A stretch of DNA of 64,000 nt from Yoonia vestfoldensis SKA53. GTDB lineage: Bacteria > Pseudomonadota > Alphaproteobacteria > Rhodobacterales > Rhodobacteraceae. Positions 56,287-64,000 of the stretch are shown here, in pieces. Every line of letters starts with the position of its first letter. Position 1 is the stretch's first letter. The notes beneath the pieces are model-generated. The model had not been told where the DNA came from. It did no database searches and saw nothing but the letters and a program-made list of their open reading frames with translations. The position numbers were made by a program, and so were the translations under genes. The stretch is from the NCBI RefSeq assembly GCF_000152785.1, contig NZ_CH672414.1, positions 2,731,350 through 2,795,349 on the forward strand, in the 5' to 3' direction.

Positions 56287-57276
56287 ATGACAAATCCCGT
56301 TGATCTGGTCGAAGTCTGGCGCGGCGACCTGTGCGAAAGCCTGCATCAGGGCCATGCGGTCGTCTGCGATCACAATGGCGCGATCGTGCAGGCCTGGGGC
56401 AACCCGCAGGCGGTCATTTATCCGCGATCATCGTGCAAGATGTTGCAGGCGCTGCCCCTGCTTGAAAGCGGCGCAGGCGCGCATCTGAAGGGCGAACAGC
56501 TGGCATTGGCCTGTGCCTCGCATGAAGGCGCGCCTTTGCATGTGGCGATGGTGGGCGATTGGCTGGCCGACATGGGGCTGGGGGATGACGATTTCCGCTG
56601 TGGCCCGCAGGCGTCGCGCGACAAGGACCTGTATCTGTCGATGATCCGGGCGCATCGCGAACCCTGCCGTATCCATAACAATTGTTCGGGCAAACATGCC
56701 GGCTTCCTGACCTTGACCAAGCATCTGCACGCAGGGCCGGATTATACACAGATCGACCATCCCGTGCAGGTCGCCTGCAAATCCGCCTTCGAGGAAGTCA
56801 CGCAGGAAACCAGCCCCGGCTATGGCATCGACGGTTGCACCGCCCCCAACCATGCCTGCACGGTGCATGGTCTGGCGCGCGCGATGGCGTTTTTCGCCTC
56901 GGCGCGGGATCGCAGTGACACCCGCAGCGTGGCAGCGCAAAACCTGACCGAGGCGATGATGGCCTTTCCCGAACTGGTCGCAGGGCAGGGCCGCGCCTGT
57001 ACCGAATTGATGCGCGCGATGGGTGGCAAGGTCGCGGTGAAAACCGGTGCTGAAGGCGTGTTTATCGCGATCATCCCTGAAAAGCGGTTGGGTGTCGCGC
57101 TCAAGATCACCGATGGTGCGACGCGGGCCAGCGAATGTGCGATGGCTGCTATTCTGGTCAAGCTGGGTGTGCTGAACGCGGATCACCCCGCTGCCCGCGC
57201 ACGGATGACCCCGCCCGTGCTGAACTGGGATGGCCGCGTGACCGGCCACATCACACCAACCGCCGCCCTTCTTTGA
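56287..57276 (+). CDS. Asparaginase (R. etli type, class 3)
   Basis: A 329-residue enzyme of the asparaginase II family found in rhizobia. Landmarks are YPRSSCKMLQALPLLES near 45, IHNNCSGKHAGFL near 130 and AVKTGAEGVFIAI near 250, where Ser and Lys residues act in catalysis. It would release ammonia from asparagine. No signal peptide, so cytoplasmic. It starts six bases after GAAGG and is divergent from the IalB-like gene. Confidence 0.92.
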   Translation: MTNPVDLVEVWRGDLCESLHQGHAVVCDHNGAIVQAWGNPQAVIYPRSSCKMLQALPLLESGAGAHLKGEQLALACASHEGAPLHVAMVGDWLADMGLGDDDFRCGPQASRDKDLYLSMIRAHREPCRIHNNCSGKHAGFLTLTKHLHAGPDYTQIDHPVQVACKSAFEEVTQETSPGYGIDGCTAPNHACTVHGLARAMAFFASARDRSDTRSVAAQNLTEAMMAFPELVAGQGRACTELMRAMGGKVAVKTGAEGVFIAIIPEKRLGVALKITDGATRASECAMAAILVKLGVLNADHPAARARMTPPVLNWDGRVTGHITPTAALL

Positions 57277-57297
57277 TTTGCCGATAGAAAGCCCGCC

Positions 57298-58086
57298 ATG
57301 CCCTTTACCCTTGCCACATGGAACATCAACTCTGTCCGCCTGCGCGAAGAACTGGTGTTGCAGATGCTGCGCGAAGAACAGCCCGATATCCTGTGCCTGC
57401 AGGAATGCAAAAGCCCCGTTGACCTGATCCCCGTCGCGCAGTTTCACGCCTTGGGTTACACCCATATGGTCGCGCGCGGGCAAAAAGGGTATAACGGGGT
57501 CGCCATCATCTCGAAACTGCCGTTGCAGGAAGCCGGGGCCGAGGATTACGCCGCATTGGGCCATGCCCGCCACGTCGCGGCACGGCTGGAAAACGGCGTG
57601 ACGATCCACAATCACTATGTTCCCGCCGGTGGCGATATCCCCGACCGCGCGGTCAATGCCAAATTCGGCAACAAGCTCGATTACCTGACCGATATGCGCG
57701 ATGCCTATCACGCATCGCGTCCGCAAAAATCCATCCTTGTCGGCGATCTGAACATCGCACCCCGCGAAGATGACGTCTGGAACCACAAGGCGCTGCTGAA
57801 AGTCGTCAGCCACACGCCGATCGAAGTCGATCATTTCGGGCAGGTCATGGATGCGGGCGGATGGGTCGATGTCACCCGTCAGGACATCCCGCAAGGCAAT
57901 CTTTACAGCTGGTGGTCCTACCGATCACCAGATTGGGATGCGGCAGACAAGGGCCGCAGGCTTGATCATGTCTGGGCGACACCCGACATCAGTGGGGCAG
58001 CACACGGGTCGCGTGTGTTGCGCCATGTGCGTGGCTGGGACAAACCCAGCGACCACGCCCCTGTATTTGCGAGCTTTGATTTATGA
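57298..58086 (+). CDS. xthA: Exodeoxyribonuclease III (AP endonuclease)
   Basis: A 262-residue exonuclease/AP endonuclease of the EEP superfamily. Catalytic pieces: TWNINSVR (N-terminal Asn), LQECK (metal Glu), YNGVAI, GDLNIAPREDDVWN (Asp/Asn), RLDHVWAT and SDHAPV (Asp-His pair). It cuts 5' of abasic sites and degrades from 3' ends. The next gene overlaps its stop (ATGA). Confidence 0.95.
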   Translation: MPFTLATWNINSVRLREELVLQMLREEQPDILCLQECKSPVDLIPVAQFHALGYTHMVARGQKGYNGVAIISKLPLQEAGAEDYAALGHARHVAARLENGVTIHNHYVPAGGDIPDRAVNAKFGNKLDYLTDMRDAYHASRPQKSILVGDLNIAPREDDVWNHKALLKVVSHTPIEVDHFGQVMDAGGWVDVTRQDIPQGNLYSWWSYRSPDWDAADKGRRLDHVWATPDISGAAHGSRVLRHVRGWDKPSDHAPVFASFDL

Positions 58087-59108
58087 CACTTCCCAAAACG
58101 ATGCGCGCCCTTGTGCAATTGCATGATGGCTATGCCGGCACCCAAACCGGCCCCGATCTTGCCGATCCTTCCCCTTTCGTGGCCTTGCGCGACATTCCGG
58201 TGCCGACACCGGGCAAAGGGCAGGCGGTGATCAAGGTGCAACTGGCCGCCGTGAACCCGTCAGATATCCATTTCATCAAGGGCGAATATGGCCAGCCGCG
58301 CGTTGCAGGCCAGCCCGCCGGTTTCGAAGGTGTGGGCGAGGTTGTCGCCGGTGATACCCCGCTGCTGGGCCAGCGCGTCAGTTTCTTTGCCGGCGCATCC
58401 GGCACATGGGCCGAATATGCGATGACCGATATCAGCGGGCTGATCCCCTGCCGGCCCGATCTGTCGGATGTGGATGCGGCGGGGCAGCTGGTGAACCCGC
58501 TGACCGCGATCGCAATGTTCGATATCGTCAAGGAAAGTGGCGCTGACAGCTTCGTGCTGAACGCGGCTGGTTCGCAACTGGGCAAGTTGCTGATCGCATT
58601 GGGCCGTGACCATGGAATCGCCCCCATCGCCGTGGTGCGCCGCGCCGCACAGGCCGATGCACTGCGCGCGCTGGGTGCTGCGGATGTGATCGTGACGGGC
58701 GAGGCTGATCCGCTGGCGCAGGCGCATGCCGCGTTCAAGGCGCATAAACCCCGCATCCTGCTGGATGCTGTCGGTGACCAATTCACCGCCGATCTGTTTT
58801 TCGCCATGCCCAATGGCGCGCGCTGGGTCAATTACGGCAAGCTGTCAACCGATGCGCCAAAACTCGCCGAGCTTGGGCAGTTGATCTTTCAAAGCAAAAG
58901 GATCGAAGGATTCTGGCTGACGCGCTGGATGAAAGAGGTGGACCCCGCCCGCGTGCCGCAGGCCTTTGCCACCATTCAAGAACGTTTCGTTACAGGCAGT
59001 TGGACAACTGATGTTGCAGGAATTGTGCCGCTGTCAGCGACGATGACAGGCTTGGCGCAGGTGCTGGCGAAGCCTGATGGCAAGGCTTTCATCGACCCCA
59101 CCGCCTGA
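58083..59108 (+). CDS. MDR-family NADPH:quinone/enoyl reductase-like protein
   Basis: A 341-residue medium-chain dehydrogenase/reductase. The N-terminal GroES-like part has VNPSDIHFIKGEYG and GFEGVGEVV; the Rossmann part has LNAAGSQLGKLLIALGRD for NADPH. No zinc-binding Cys set is visible, so it belongs to the quinone reductase or 2-enoyl-thioester reductase branch. Substrate not deducible. Overlap with the xthA stop (ATGA). Confidence 0.87.
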   Translation: MTLPKTMRALVQLHDGYAGTQTGPDLADPSPFVALRDIPVPTPGKGQAVIKVQLAAVNPSDIHFIKGEYGQPRVAGQPAGFEGVGEVVAGDTPLLGQRVSFFAGASGTWAEYAMTDISGLIPCRPDLSDVDAAGQLVNPLTAIAMFDIVKESGADSFVLNAAGSQLGKLLIALGRDHGIAPIAVVRRAAQADALRALGAADVIVTGEADPLAQAHAAFKAHKPRILLDAVGDQFTADLFFAMPNGARWVNYGKLSTDAPKLAELGQLIFQSKRIEGFWLTRWMKEVDPARVPQAFATIQERFVTGSWTTDVAGIVPLSATMTGLAQVLAKPDGKAFIDPTA

Positions 59109-59245
59109 TCGGGCATTGCCAAGGCGCGTGAATTGCGCCACAGGGGCGCGTTGGCCTCTCGGATTTGTTGAAAAACGGCAGGGCGATTGCTAGTTTATAG
59201 CTATGCCCTGCGCCGAGGCTTTGTCGGCGCCAACCCAGGAGGACA

Positions 59246-59314
59246 ATGCACTGTCTCTTTCCCAATCGGCTGCACCGGCGGCCACCATCGGAGCCTATGC
59301 CATGCAGGCTCTGA
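59246..59314 (+). CDS. Possible 22-residue leader ORF before rsfS
   Basis: An ATG at 59246 with an excellent AGGAGG ribosome-binding site three bases before it opens a 22-codon frame (MHCLFPNRLHRRPPSEPMPC...) whose TGA (59312-59314) is just inside the rsfS start. The frame is +1 to rsfS. It could be a translational-coupling leader, or a fortuitous feature of the strong SD serving another start. Confidence 0.3.
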   Translation: MHCLFPNRLHRRPPSEPMPCRL

Positions 59315-59658
59315 ATATCGTGAATAGCGAAACCATTCTGGCGGCTGTTCTGCAATCCCTTGATGATGACAAAGGCGAAGACATCGTGCAGATCAATCTG
59401 CGCGGCAAGTCGGAAATGGGTGACTATATGGTCATCGCCTCCGGCCGGTCCACGCGTCAGGTCAGCGCCATGGCGGAAAAGCTGGCGGATAAGCTCAAGC
59501 AAGAGCTGGGCATCATTTCCAAGACCGAAGGCAAGGAAACCGGCGATTGGGTGCTGGTGGATACTGGCGATGTGATCGTCCATATCTTCCGCCCCGAAGT
59601 GCGCGAGTTCTATCAGCTTGAAAAGATGTGGCAGCCGGGCAAAGTCGCCGCTGGCTGA
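59302..59658 (+). CDS. rsfS: Ribosome silencing factor
   Basis: A 118-residue DUF143 protein that binds uL14 and keeps 50S and 30S apart when nutrients are low. It contains INLRGKSEMGDYMVIASGRS, TGDWVLVDTGDVIVHIF and REFYQLEKMW. ATG 59302 is chosen for the GGAG at an eight-base spacing; an in-frame ATG at 59203 would add 33 residues without a ribosome-binding site. rlmH overlaps its stop by one base (TGATG), a widely conserved pairing. Confidence 0.92.
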   Translation: MQALNIVNSETILAAVLQSLDDDKGEDIVQINLRGKSEMGDYMVIASGRSTRQVSAMAEKLADKLKQELGIISKTEGKETGDWVLVDTGDVIVHIFRPEVREFYQLEKMWQPGKVAAG

Positions 59659-60128
59659 TGCGTGTCCAGATTTGCGCCGTGGGCCGGCTGCGGCAAGGCC
59701 CGGAGCGTGATTTATACGATGATTACCTGACCCGGTTTGACCGCACGGGGCGCGCGCTGGCGCTTGGCCCCGCGCAGATGATTGAGGTCGAGGACAAGAA
59801 GGGCGGCGGCATGGCAGCCGAGGCTGCATTGCTGCGCCGTGCGGTGCCGGATGGCGCGCTGATCTGCAGCTTGGATGAGCGCGGCAAGATTATATCATCG
59901 CCGCAATTTGCCGATATGTTGGGTGGATGGCGCGATCAGGGGCGGCAGGACGTGGCCTTTGTCATTGGTGGCGCGGATGGGATCGACCCTGCCCTGCGCG
60001 CGGATGCGGATGCCAGCTTGAGTTTCGGGGCGATGGTCTGGCCGCATATGCTGGTGCGGGTGATGTTGGCCGAGCAGTTATACCGCGCGGCGTCGATCCT
60101 GTCGGGTGGGCCGTATCACAGACTTTGA
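59658..60128 (+). CDS. rlmH: 23S rRNA (pseudouridine(1915)-N3)-methyltransferase
   Basis: A 156-residue SPOUT methyltransferase acting on the mature 70S ribosome. Features are SLDERGKIISSPQFADML, the SAM-knot VIGGADGIDPALR and the C-terminal RVMLAEQLYRAASILSGGPYH. ATG 59658 shares a base with the rsfS stop. The gene after it begins beyond a 104-base gap with a repeat-like element. Confidence 0.96.
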   Translation: MRVQICAVGRLRQGPERDLYDDYLTRFDRTGRALALGPAQMIEVEDKKGGGMAAEAALLRRAVPDGALICSLDERGKIISSPQFADMLGGWRDQGRQDVAFVIGGADGIDPALRADADASLSFGAMVWPHMLVRVMLAEQLYRAASILSGGPYHRL

Positions 60129-60130
60129 TG

Positions 60131-60165
60131 CGCTCCGCGCGGGGAGTATTTGTGGAAAAAAGAAG
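60131..60165 (+). repeat. Repeat-like element after rlmH
   Basis: The segment reads CGCTCCGCGCGGGGAGTATT then TGTGGAAAAAAGAAG. It resembles the minus-strand tail of the element at 13612-13681 (GGAGTATTTTTGGAAA) more than copies A to C. A GCGC/GCGC arm gives a weak stem. It may end the rsfS-rlmH transcript. Confidence 0.5.
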
Positions 60166-60232
60166 TTGCCGGTCGGGTTGGCGCTGGGCTGATCCGGCGG
60201 TATGACACGCAGGCAAGTGAAGGAGTTTCGCT

Positions 60233-61747
60233 ATGTCCGCACCCAAACCTGTCGTGTTGTGCATCCTTGATGGCTGGGGCCTGCGCCAGGGTGCCGAGGG
60301 CAATGCGCCCAAGCTTGCCCATACCCCGCATTTTGACGCGATCATGCAAGGGCCGCATGCCAGGCTTTTGACGCATGGCAATGATGCGGGCCTTCCGACC
60401 GGCCAGATGGGCAATTCCGAGGTCGGCCATACCAATATCGGCGCGGGACGTGTCGTGGCGATGGATCTTGGCCAGATCGATCTGGCGATCGAGGATGGGT
60501 CGTTCTTTCATAATGCCGCGCTGGCGGGTTTCATTGCAAAGCTGCGCGCCAGCGGTGGGACAGCGCATCTGATGGGGCTGGTGTCGGATGGCGGCGTGCA
60601 CGGCCATCTGGTGCATATCGCCGCCGCCGCGCGCGCGATCACGGATGCGGGTGTGCCGTTGGTCGTGCATGCCGTCACCGACGGGCGCGATGTGGCCCCA
60701 TCCTCGGCCCGCCATTTCATGCGTGCTTTGATGGACATATTGCCGTCACAGGCGCGCATTGCCACTGTGACGGGCCGCTATTTCACGATGGACCGCGACA
60801 ATCGCTGGGAACGGGTGCAAACCGCCTATCGCGCCATGGTGCTGGGGCAGGGGCTGGTGGCGCCTGATCCGCTGGCGGCGGTGGCGGCGGCCCAAGAGGC
60901 GGGCCAGACCGATGAATTTATCCCCGCCCATGTGATCGGTGATTATGCCGGTTTTGCGGCCGGTGACGGGCTTTTCTGCCTGAACTTCCGGTCCGACCGC
61001 GCGCGCGAGATTTTGGCCGCCATTGCTGACCCGGATTTCGATGGCTTTGCGCGGGACAAACCCGCGCTTGCAGCGCTTTTGGGCATGGTGTCCTATTCGG
61101 ATCGGCATGATGGCTGGTTCGAGACCGTTTTTCCCAAGCGCGACATCCAGAACACGTTGGGGGCTTGGGTCGCGCAGCACGGTCTGCGCCAGTTTCGGCT
61201 GGCCGAGACCGAGAAATATCCGCATGTGACGTTTTTCCTTAATGGCGGGGTCGAGGCCCCCTATCCGGGCGAGGACCGCCATATGCCGCAATCGCCAAAG
61301 GTTGCGACCTATGATCTGCAGCCTGAAATGTCTGCAGCCGAGGTAACACAGGCCTTCGTGCAGGCGATTGGCGCGGGCTATGACCTGATCGTCACAAATT
61401 ACGCCAATCCCGATATGGTCGGCCATACCGGCGATATCGGGGCCGCTGTCAAAGCCTGCGAGGCTGTGGATGCGGGGCTGGGTGCGGTGCTGGTCGCATT
61501 GCAGGCCGCGGGCGGTGCGATGATCGTCACGGCGGATCATGGCAATTGCGAAACCATGGTTGATCCCATCACCGGCGGGCCGCATACCGCGCATACGCTG
61601 AACCCTGTGCCTGTGGCCTTGGTTGGCGGGCCAGCGGGGGTGCGTTTGCGCGATGGGCGGTTGGCCGATCTGGCGCCGACGGTGCTGGACCTGATGGGGC
61701 TGGACCTGCCGCCGGAAATGACCGGCCGGACCTTGATCCAGCGATGA
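60233..61747 (+). CDS. gpmI: 2,3-bisphosphoglycerate-independent phosphoglycerate mutase
   Basis: A 504-residue glycolytic enzyme that interconverts 3- and 2-phosphoglycerate. The N-terminal metal Asp13 is in ILDGWGLR, and the phosphoserine Ser62 in GNSEVGHTNIG. TNYANPDMVGHTGD and TADHGNCE supply further metal ligands. AAGGAG precedes the ATG. The EnvC-like gene overlaps its stop (ATGA), an arrangement conserved with ctpA downstream in alphaproteobacteria. Confidence 0.97.
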   Translation: MSAPKPVVLCILDGWGLRQGAEGNAPKLAHTPHFDAIMQGPHARLLTHGNDAGLPTGQMGNSEVGHTNIGAGRVVAMDLGQIDLAIEDGSFFHNAALAGFIAKLRASGGTAHLMGLVSDGGVHGHLVHIAAAARAITDAGVPLVVHAVTDGRDVAPSSARHFMRALMDILPSQARIATVTGRYFTMDRDNRWERVQTAYRAMVLGQGLVAPDPLAAVAAAQEAGQTDEFIPAHVIGDYAGFAAGDGLFCLNFRSDRAREILAAIADPDFDGFARDKPALAALLGMVSYSDRHDGWFETVFPKRDIQNTLGAWVAQHGLRQFRLAETEKYPHVTFFLNGGVEAPYPGEDRHMPQSPKVATYDLQPEMSAAEVTQAFVQAIGAGYDLIVTNYANPDMVGHTGDIGAAVKACEAVDAGLGAVLVALQAAGGAMIVTADHGNCETMVDPITGGPHTAHTLNPVPVALVGGPAGVRLRDGRLADLAPTVLDLMGLDLPPEMTGRTLIQR

Positions 61748-62811
61748 GATTTGCGGCCCTCCTGATCCTGTTGGCGCTGCCCCTTGCCGCCCAACAAACG
61801 GCGGATGATGCGGCCCAACAACTGCTGGCTGCCAACGCGCAGTTGGGTGCGGCGGAAGGTGCTGATGATCAGGTCACCGCCCTGACCCAGACGGTGCAGG
61901 CCTATGAGACAGGGCTGATTGCGATGCGCCAGAGCCTGCGCGAGATCACCGAGCGTGAGGCAGCGGTGGCCAGCGCACTGGCTGCGCGCCGTGACGAGGT
62001 TGCAGGGCTGTTGATGGTGCTGGCCAGTATCGGCCAAAGCCCGCAGCCTGTGATGTTCGCCAATCCCGCAGGGCCGGTGGGCGCGTTGCGCGCGGGCATG
62101 ATGATTGCCGATCTGACGCCTGCCTTGCGCGATGATGTGGTCCGGCTTCAGCGAGAACTTGACGCGTTGCGTGACCTGCGCGACCGGCGGATCGCGGCGG
62201 CGGATATGTTGCGCGACGGGCTGGATTCTGCCCAGACCGCACGGGCTGCCTTGGGCCGCGCGATTTCGGAACGTCAGGATGTGCCGCGCCGTTTTGTCGA
62301 AGATCCGGCGCAGACAGCCCAGCGTGTCGCCACGGCGCAGACGCTGGCTGCGCTGGCATCCGAATTGGCGGGGTTGAGCATGCCCGAGGGCGCAACGCTG
62401 GCACCCGCCGCCGATCTGCCGTTGCCGGTTGCGGGGATCATCCGCACCGGCACCCGTGACCGCCCCGGAATCACGATTGCCGCGGCCCCCCGTGCGCTGG
62501 TTACATCGCCGGTGCGCGCGACGCTATTGTTTCGCGGCCCCTTGCTTGACTATGGCAATGTGATCATTTTGGAACCGGCGCAGGATGTGCTGTTCGTGAT
62601 CGCCGGCATGGCCGAAGCCTTTGGCCAGCCCGGCGAGATCATCGAAGCCGGTGCGCCACTTGGTCTCATGGGGGGGGATATCGGGATGGATGACGCTACT
62701 TCTCGTCACAATCAGGCGATTGACGCAGGTCAGACTACGCAGCCCCTTTATCTTGAGGTCAGAGGCGGGCAAGGTCCGGTCAATCCGGATGCATGGTTCG
62801 CGCTGGAATAG
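61744..62811 (+). CDS. EnvC-like murein hydrolase activator
   Basis: A 355-residue exported protein with signal peptide MRFAALLILLALPLAAQ, a long coiled coil (about 20-210) and a C-terminal LytM-like domain (about 240-350: LLFRGPLLDYGNVIILEPAQ, GQPGEIIEAGAPLGLMGG). The zinc ligands of active M23 peptidases (H..D and HxH) are missing, as in EnvC itself, which activates amidases rather than cutting peptidoglycan. It would act in the periplasm during division. ATG overlaps gpmI. Confidence 0.88.
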   Translation: MRFAALLILLALPLAAQQTADDAAQQLLAANAQLGAAEGADDQVTALTQTVQAYETGLIAMRQSLREITEREAAVASALAARRDEVAGLLMVLASIGQSPQPVMFANPAGPVGALRAGMMIADLTPALRDDVVRLQRELDALRDLRDRRIAAADMLRDGLDSAQTARAALGRAISERQDVPRRFVEDPAQTAQRVATAQTLAALASELAGLSMPEGATLAPAADLPLPVAGIIRTGTRDRPGITIAAAPRALVTSPVRATLLFRGPLLDYGNVIILEPAQDVLFVIAGMAEAFGQPGEIIEAGAPLGLMGGDIGMDDATSRHNQAIDAGQTTQPLYLEVRGGQGPVNPDAWFALE

Positions 62812-62823
62812 AATGGGAAAACC

Positions 62824-64000
62824 GATGAAAAAGCTGATGATGGCCGCGACAGGCGGTGCCTTGCTAGGGCTTCTGGTGACAAGTCAGGTGGCGGGTCCGC
62901 TGCTGGCGCAGGAACAGGGCCAGCAGGCCAACGTCTATGAACAGCTGGATCTGTTCGGCGATATCTTCGAGCGGATCCGCGCGGGCTATGTCGAAGAGGT
63001 TGACGACCGCGAGCTGATCGAGGCTGCGATCAATGGCATGCTGACCTCGCTTGACCCGCATTCCAGCTATCTGTCCGCCGAAGACGCCGCCGCGATGCGG
63101 GTGCAGACATCCGGCGAATTCGGCGGTCTGGGGATCGAGGTCACGCAGGAAGAGGGCTGGGTCAAGGTCGTGTCGCCGATGGATGGTACGCCTGCGGATG
63201 CAGCGGGCATCATGGCAGGCGATTTCATCACCGCCGTGAATGGCGAAAGCATGATGGGCCTGACGCTGGATGATGCCGTGAACCTGATGCGCGGCCCTGT
63301 CGGGTCGGAAATCGTGATCACCGTTGTGCGCGAAGGCGAGGTGGAACCTTTCGACGTGTCGATCATCCGCGACACGATCAAGCTGACTGCGGTGCGCACG
63401 CGGACCGAAGGCAATGCCGTCGTCCTGCGCGTGTCCACCTTCAATGAACAGACATTCCCCAACCTGCGCGATGGCATGGCCGAACAGGTCGCCGCCGCCG
63501 GCGGGTTGGACAATATCGACGGGATCGTCCTGGACCTGCGCAACAACCCCGGTGGCTTGCTCAATCAGGCGATTTTTGTGGCTGATGCGTTTCTTGACGC
63601 AGGCGAGATCACATCGACCCGCGGGCGCAACCCCGAGGATGGCGAACGCTTTAACGCCGCCGCCGGCGATCTGGCCGAAGGCAAGCCGATCGTGGTGTTG
63701 ATCAATGGCGGGTCTGCCTCGGCGTCTGAAATCGTGGCGGGGGCCTTGCAGGACCATCGCAGGGCGATCATCGTGGGCACCAATTCCTTTGGCAAAGGGT
63801 CGGTGCAGACTGTTGTGCCACTGCGCGGTGAGGGGGCAATGCGCCTGACCACGTCGCGCTATTACACGCCGTCGGGCCGGTCTATTCAGGCTTTGGGTAT
63901 TTCCCCCGATATCATCGTGGAACAGCCGCGCCCGCAACCCGCCACCGAAGAGCAAGACGACGCGCCCGCGACGCGGTCCGAAGCTGACTTGCGCGGTGCC
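62824..64000 (+). CDS. ctpA: C-terminal processing peptidase (S41), 3' end beyond the window
   Basis: The frame stays open from ATG 62824 to the last base (392 codons), so the gene is cut by the window edge. Signal peptide about 1-28 (MKKLMMAATGGALLGLLVTS...), PDZ domain about 95-175 (GEFGGLGIEV, GDFITAVNGE), and the S41 protease with nucleophile Ser299 (NGGSASASEI) and Lys324 (NSFGKGSVQT), 25 residues apart as in Prc/CtpA. It trims periplasmic proteins from the C-terminus. The gpmI-envC-ctpA order is common in this group. Confidence 0.95.

Overview
The window is a contiguous piece of chromosome from a GC-rich alphaproteobacterium, most likely a marine member of the Rhodobacterales (Roseobacter group). 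This is inferred from protein content and gene order: a uvrC-pgsA-moaD-moaE run, an rsfS-rlmH-gpmI-envC-like-ctpA run, polyhydroxybutyrate genes phaA-phaB, a decaprenyl-type prenyl synthase, an orphan TRAP-type solute receptor, and short intergenic repeats of a kind common in that group. There is no rRNA, no tRNA that I could recognise, no CRISPR array, no insertion sequence and no prophage. About 70 genes fill nearly the whole window, many joined by ATGA, GTGA or TGATG overlaps.

Layout. 1-4.1 kb: the 3' end of a divergent GAPDH, an ABC exporter (YadG/YadH type), an S49 peptidase, a 55-residue membrane/zinc-ribbon protein and a pteridine-reductase-like SDR. 4.1-9.1 kb: uvrC, pgsA, moaD, moaE, tag (minus) and a degenerate EAL protein. 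9.2-11.3 kb: phaA-phaB. 11.3-17.1 kb: a YdcH-like protein, a tRNA methyltransferase, a DUF2007 protein, the prenyl synthase, a TRAP receptor, a hydrolase fused to a membrane domain, and map. 17.2-20.2 kb: a plus-strand chain of cinA-like, GNAT, AhpD-like and OmpA genes. 20.2-27.7 kb: a minus-strand run with GGDEF, LysR, a 2,4-dienoyl-CoA reductase-like enzyme, two unknown proteins, a lipoprotein and ilvD.

27.8-34.3 kb (plus): CPBP protease, accD-folC, a secreted protein, a TPR protein and ispE. 34.3-43.3 kb (mostly minus): rsmD, a ferredoxin-reductase-like flavoprotein with a divergent peroxiredoxin, an MscS channel, phhB, a GNAT-like protein, GDPD, RidA and a type I secretion ABC/adaptor pair. 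43.5-48 kb: a small secreted protein, a PBP1A-type enzyme, and glnK-amtB for nitrogen sensing and ammonium uptake.

48.2-51.1 kb is the most interesting part: dgcN-dgcA plus a D-amino-acid aminotransferase, together a likely D-glutamate/D-amino-acid catabolic operon, with a perfect palindrome in its AT-rich promoter region and a dispersed repeat supplying the start region of dgcA. 51-56 kb: two small unknown proteins, dapD, a LOG-family protein, gluconokinase, a previously overlooked 56-residue ORF, rlmN and an IalB-like protein. 56.3-64 kb (plus): asparaginase, xthA, a quinone-reductase-like MDR, rsfS, rlmH, gpmI, an EnvC-like activator and the beginning of ctpA, which runs off the right edge.

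All functional calls come from reading motifs and recalling families; no database search was made. Start codons were chosen from ribosome-binding-like sequence, overlaps and family N-termini, and alternatives are stated.
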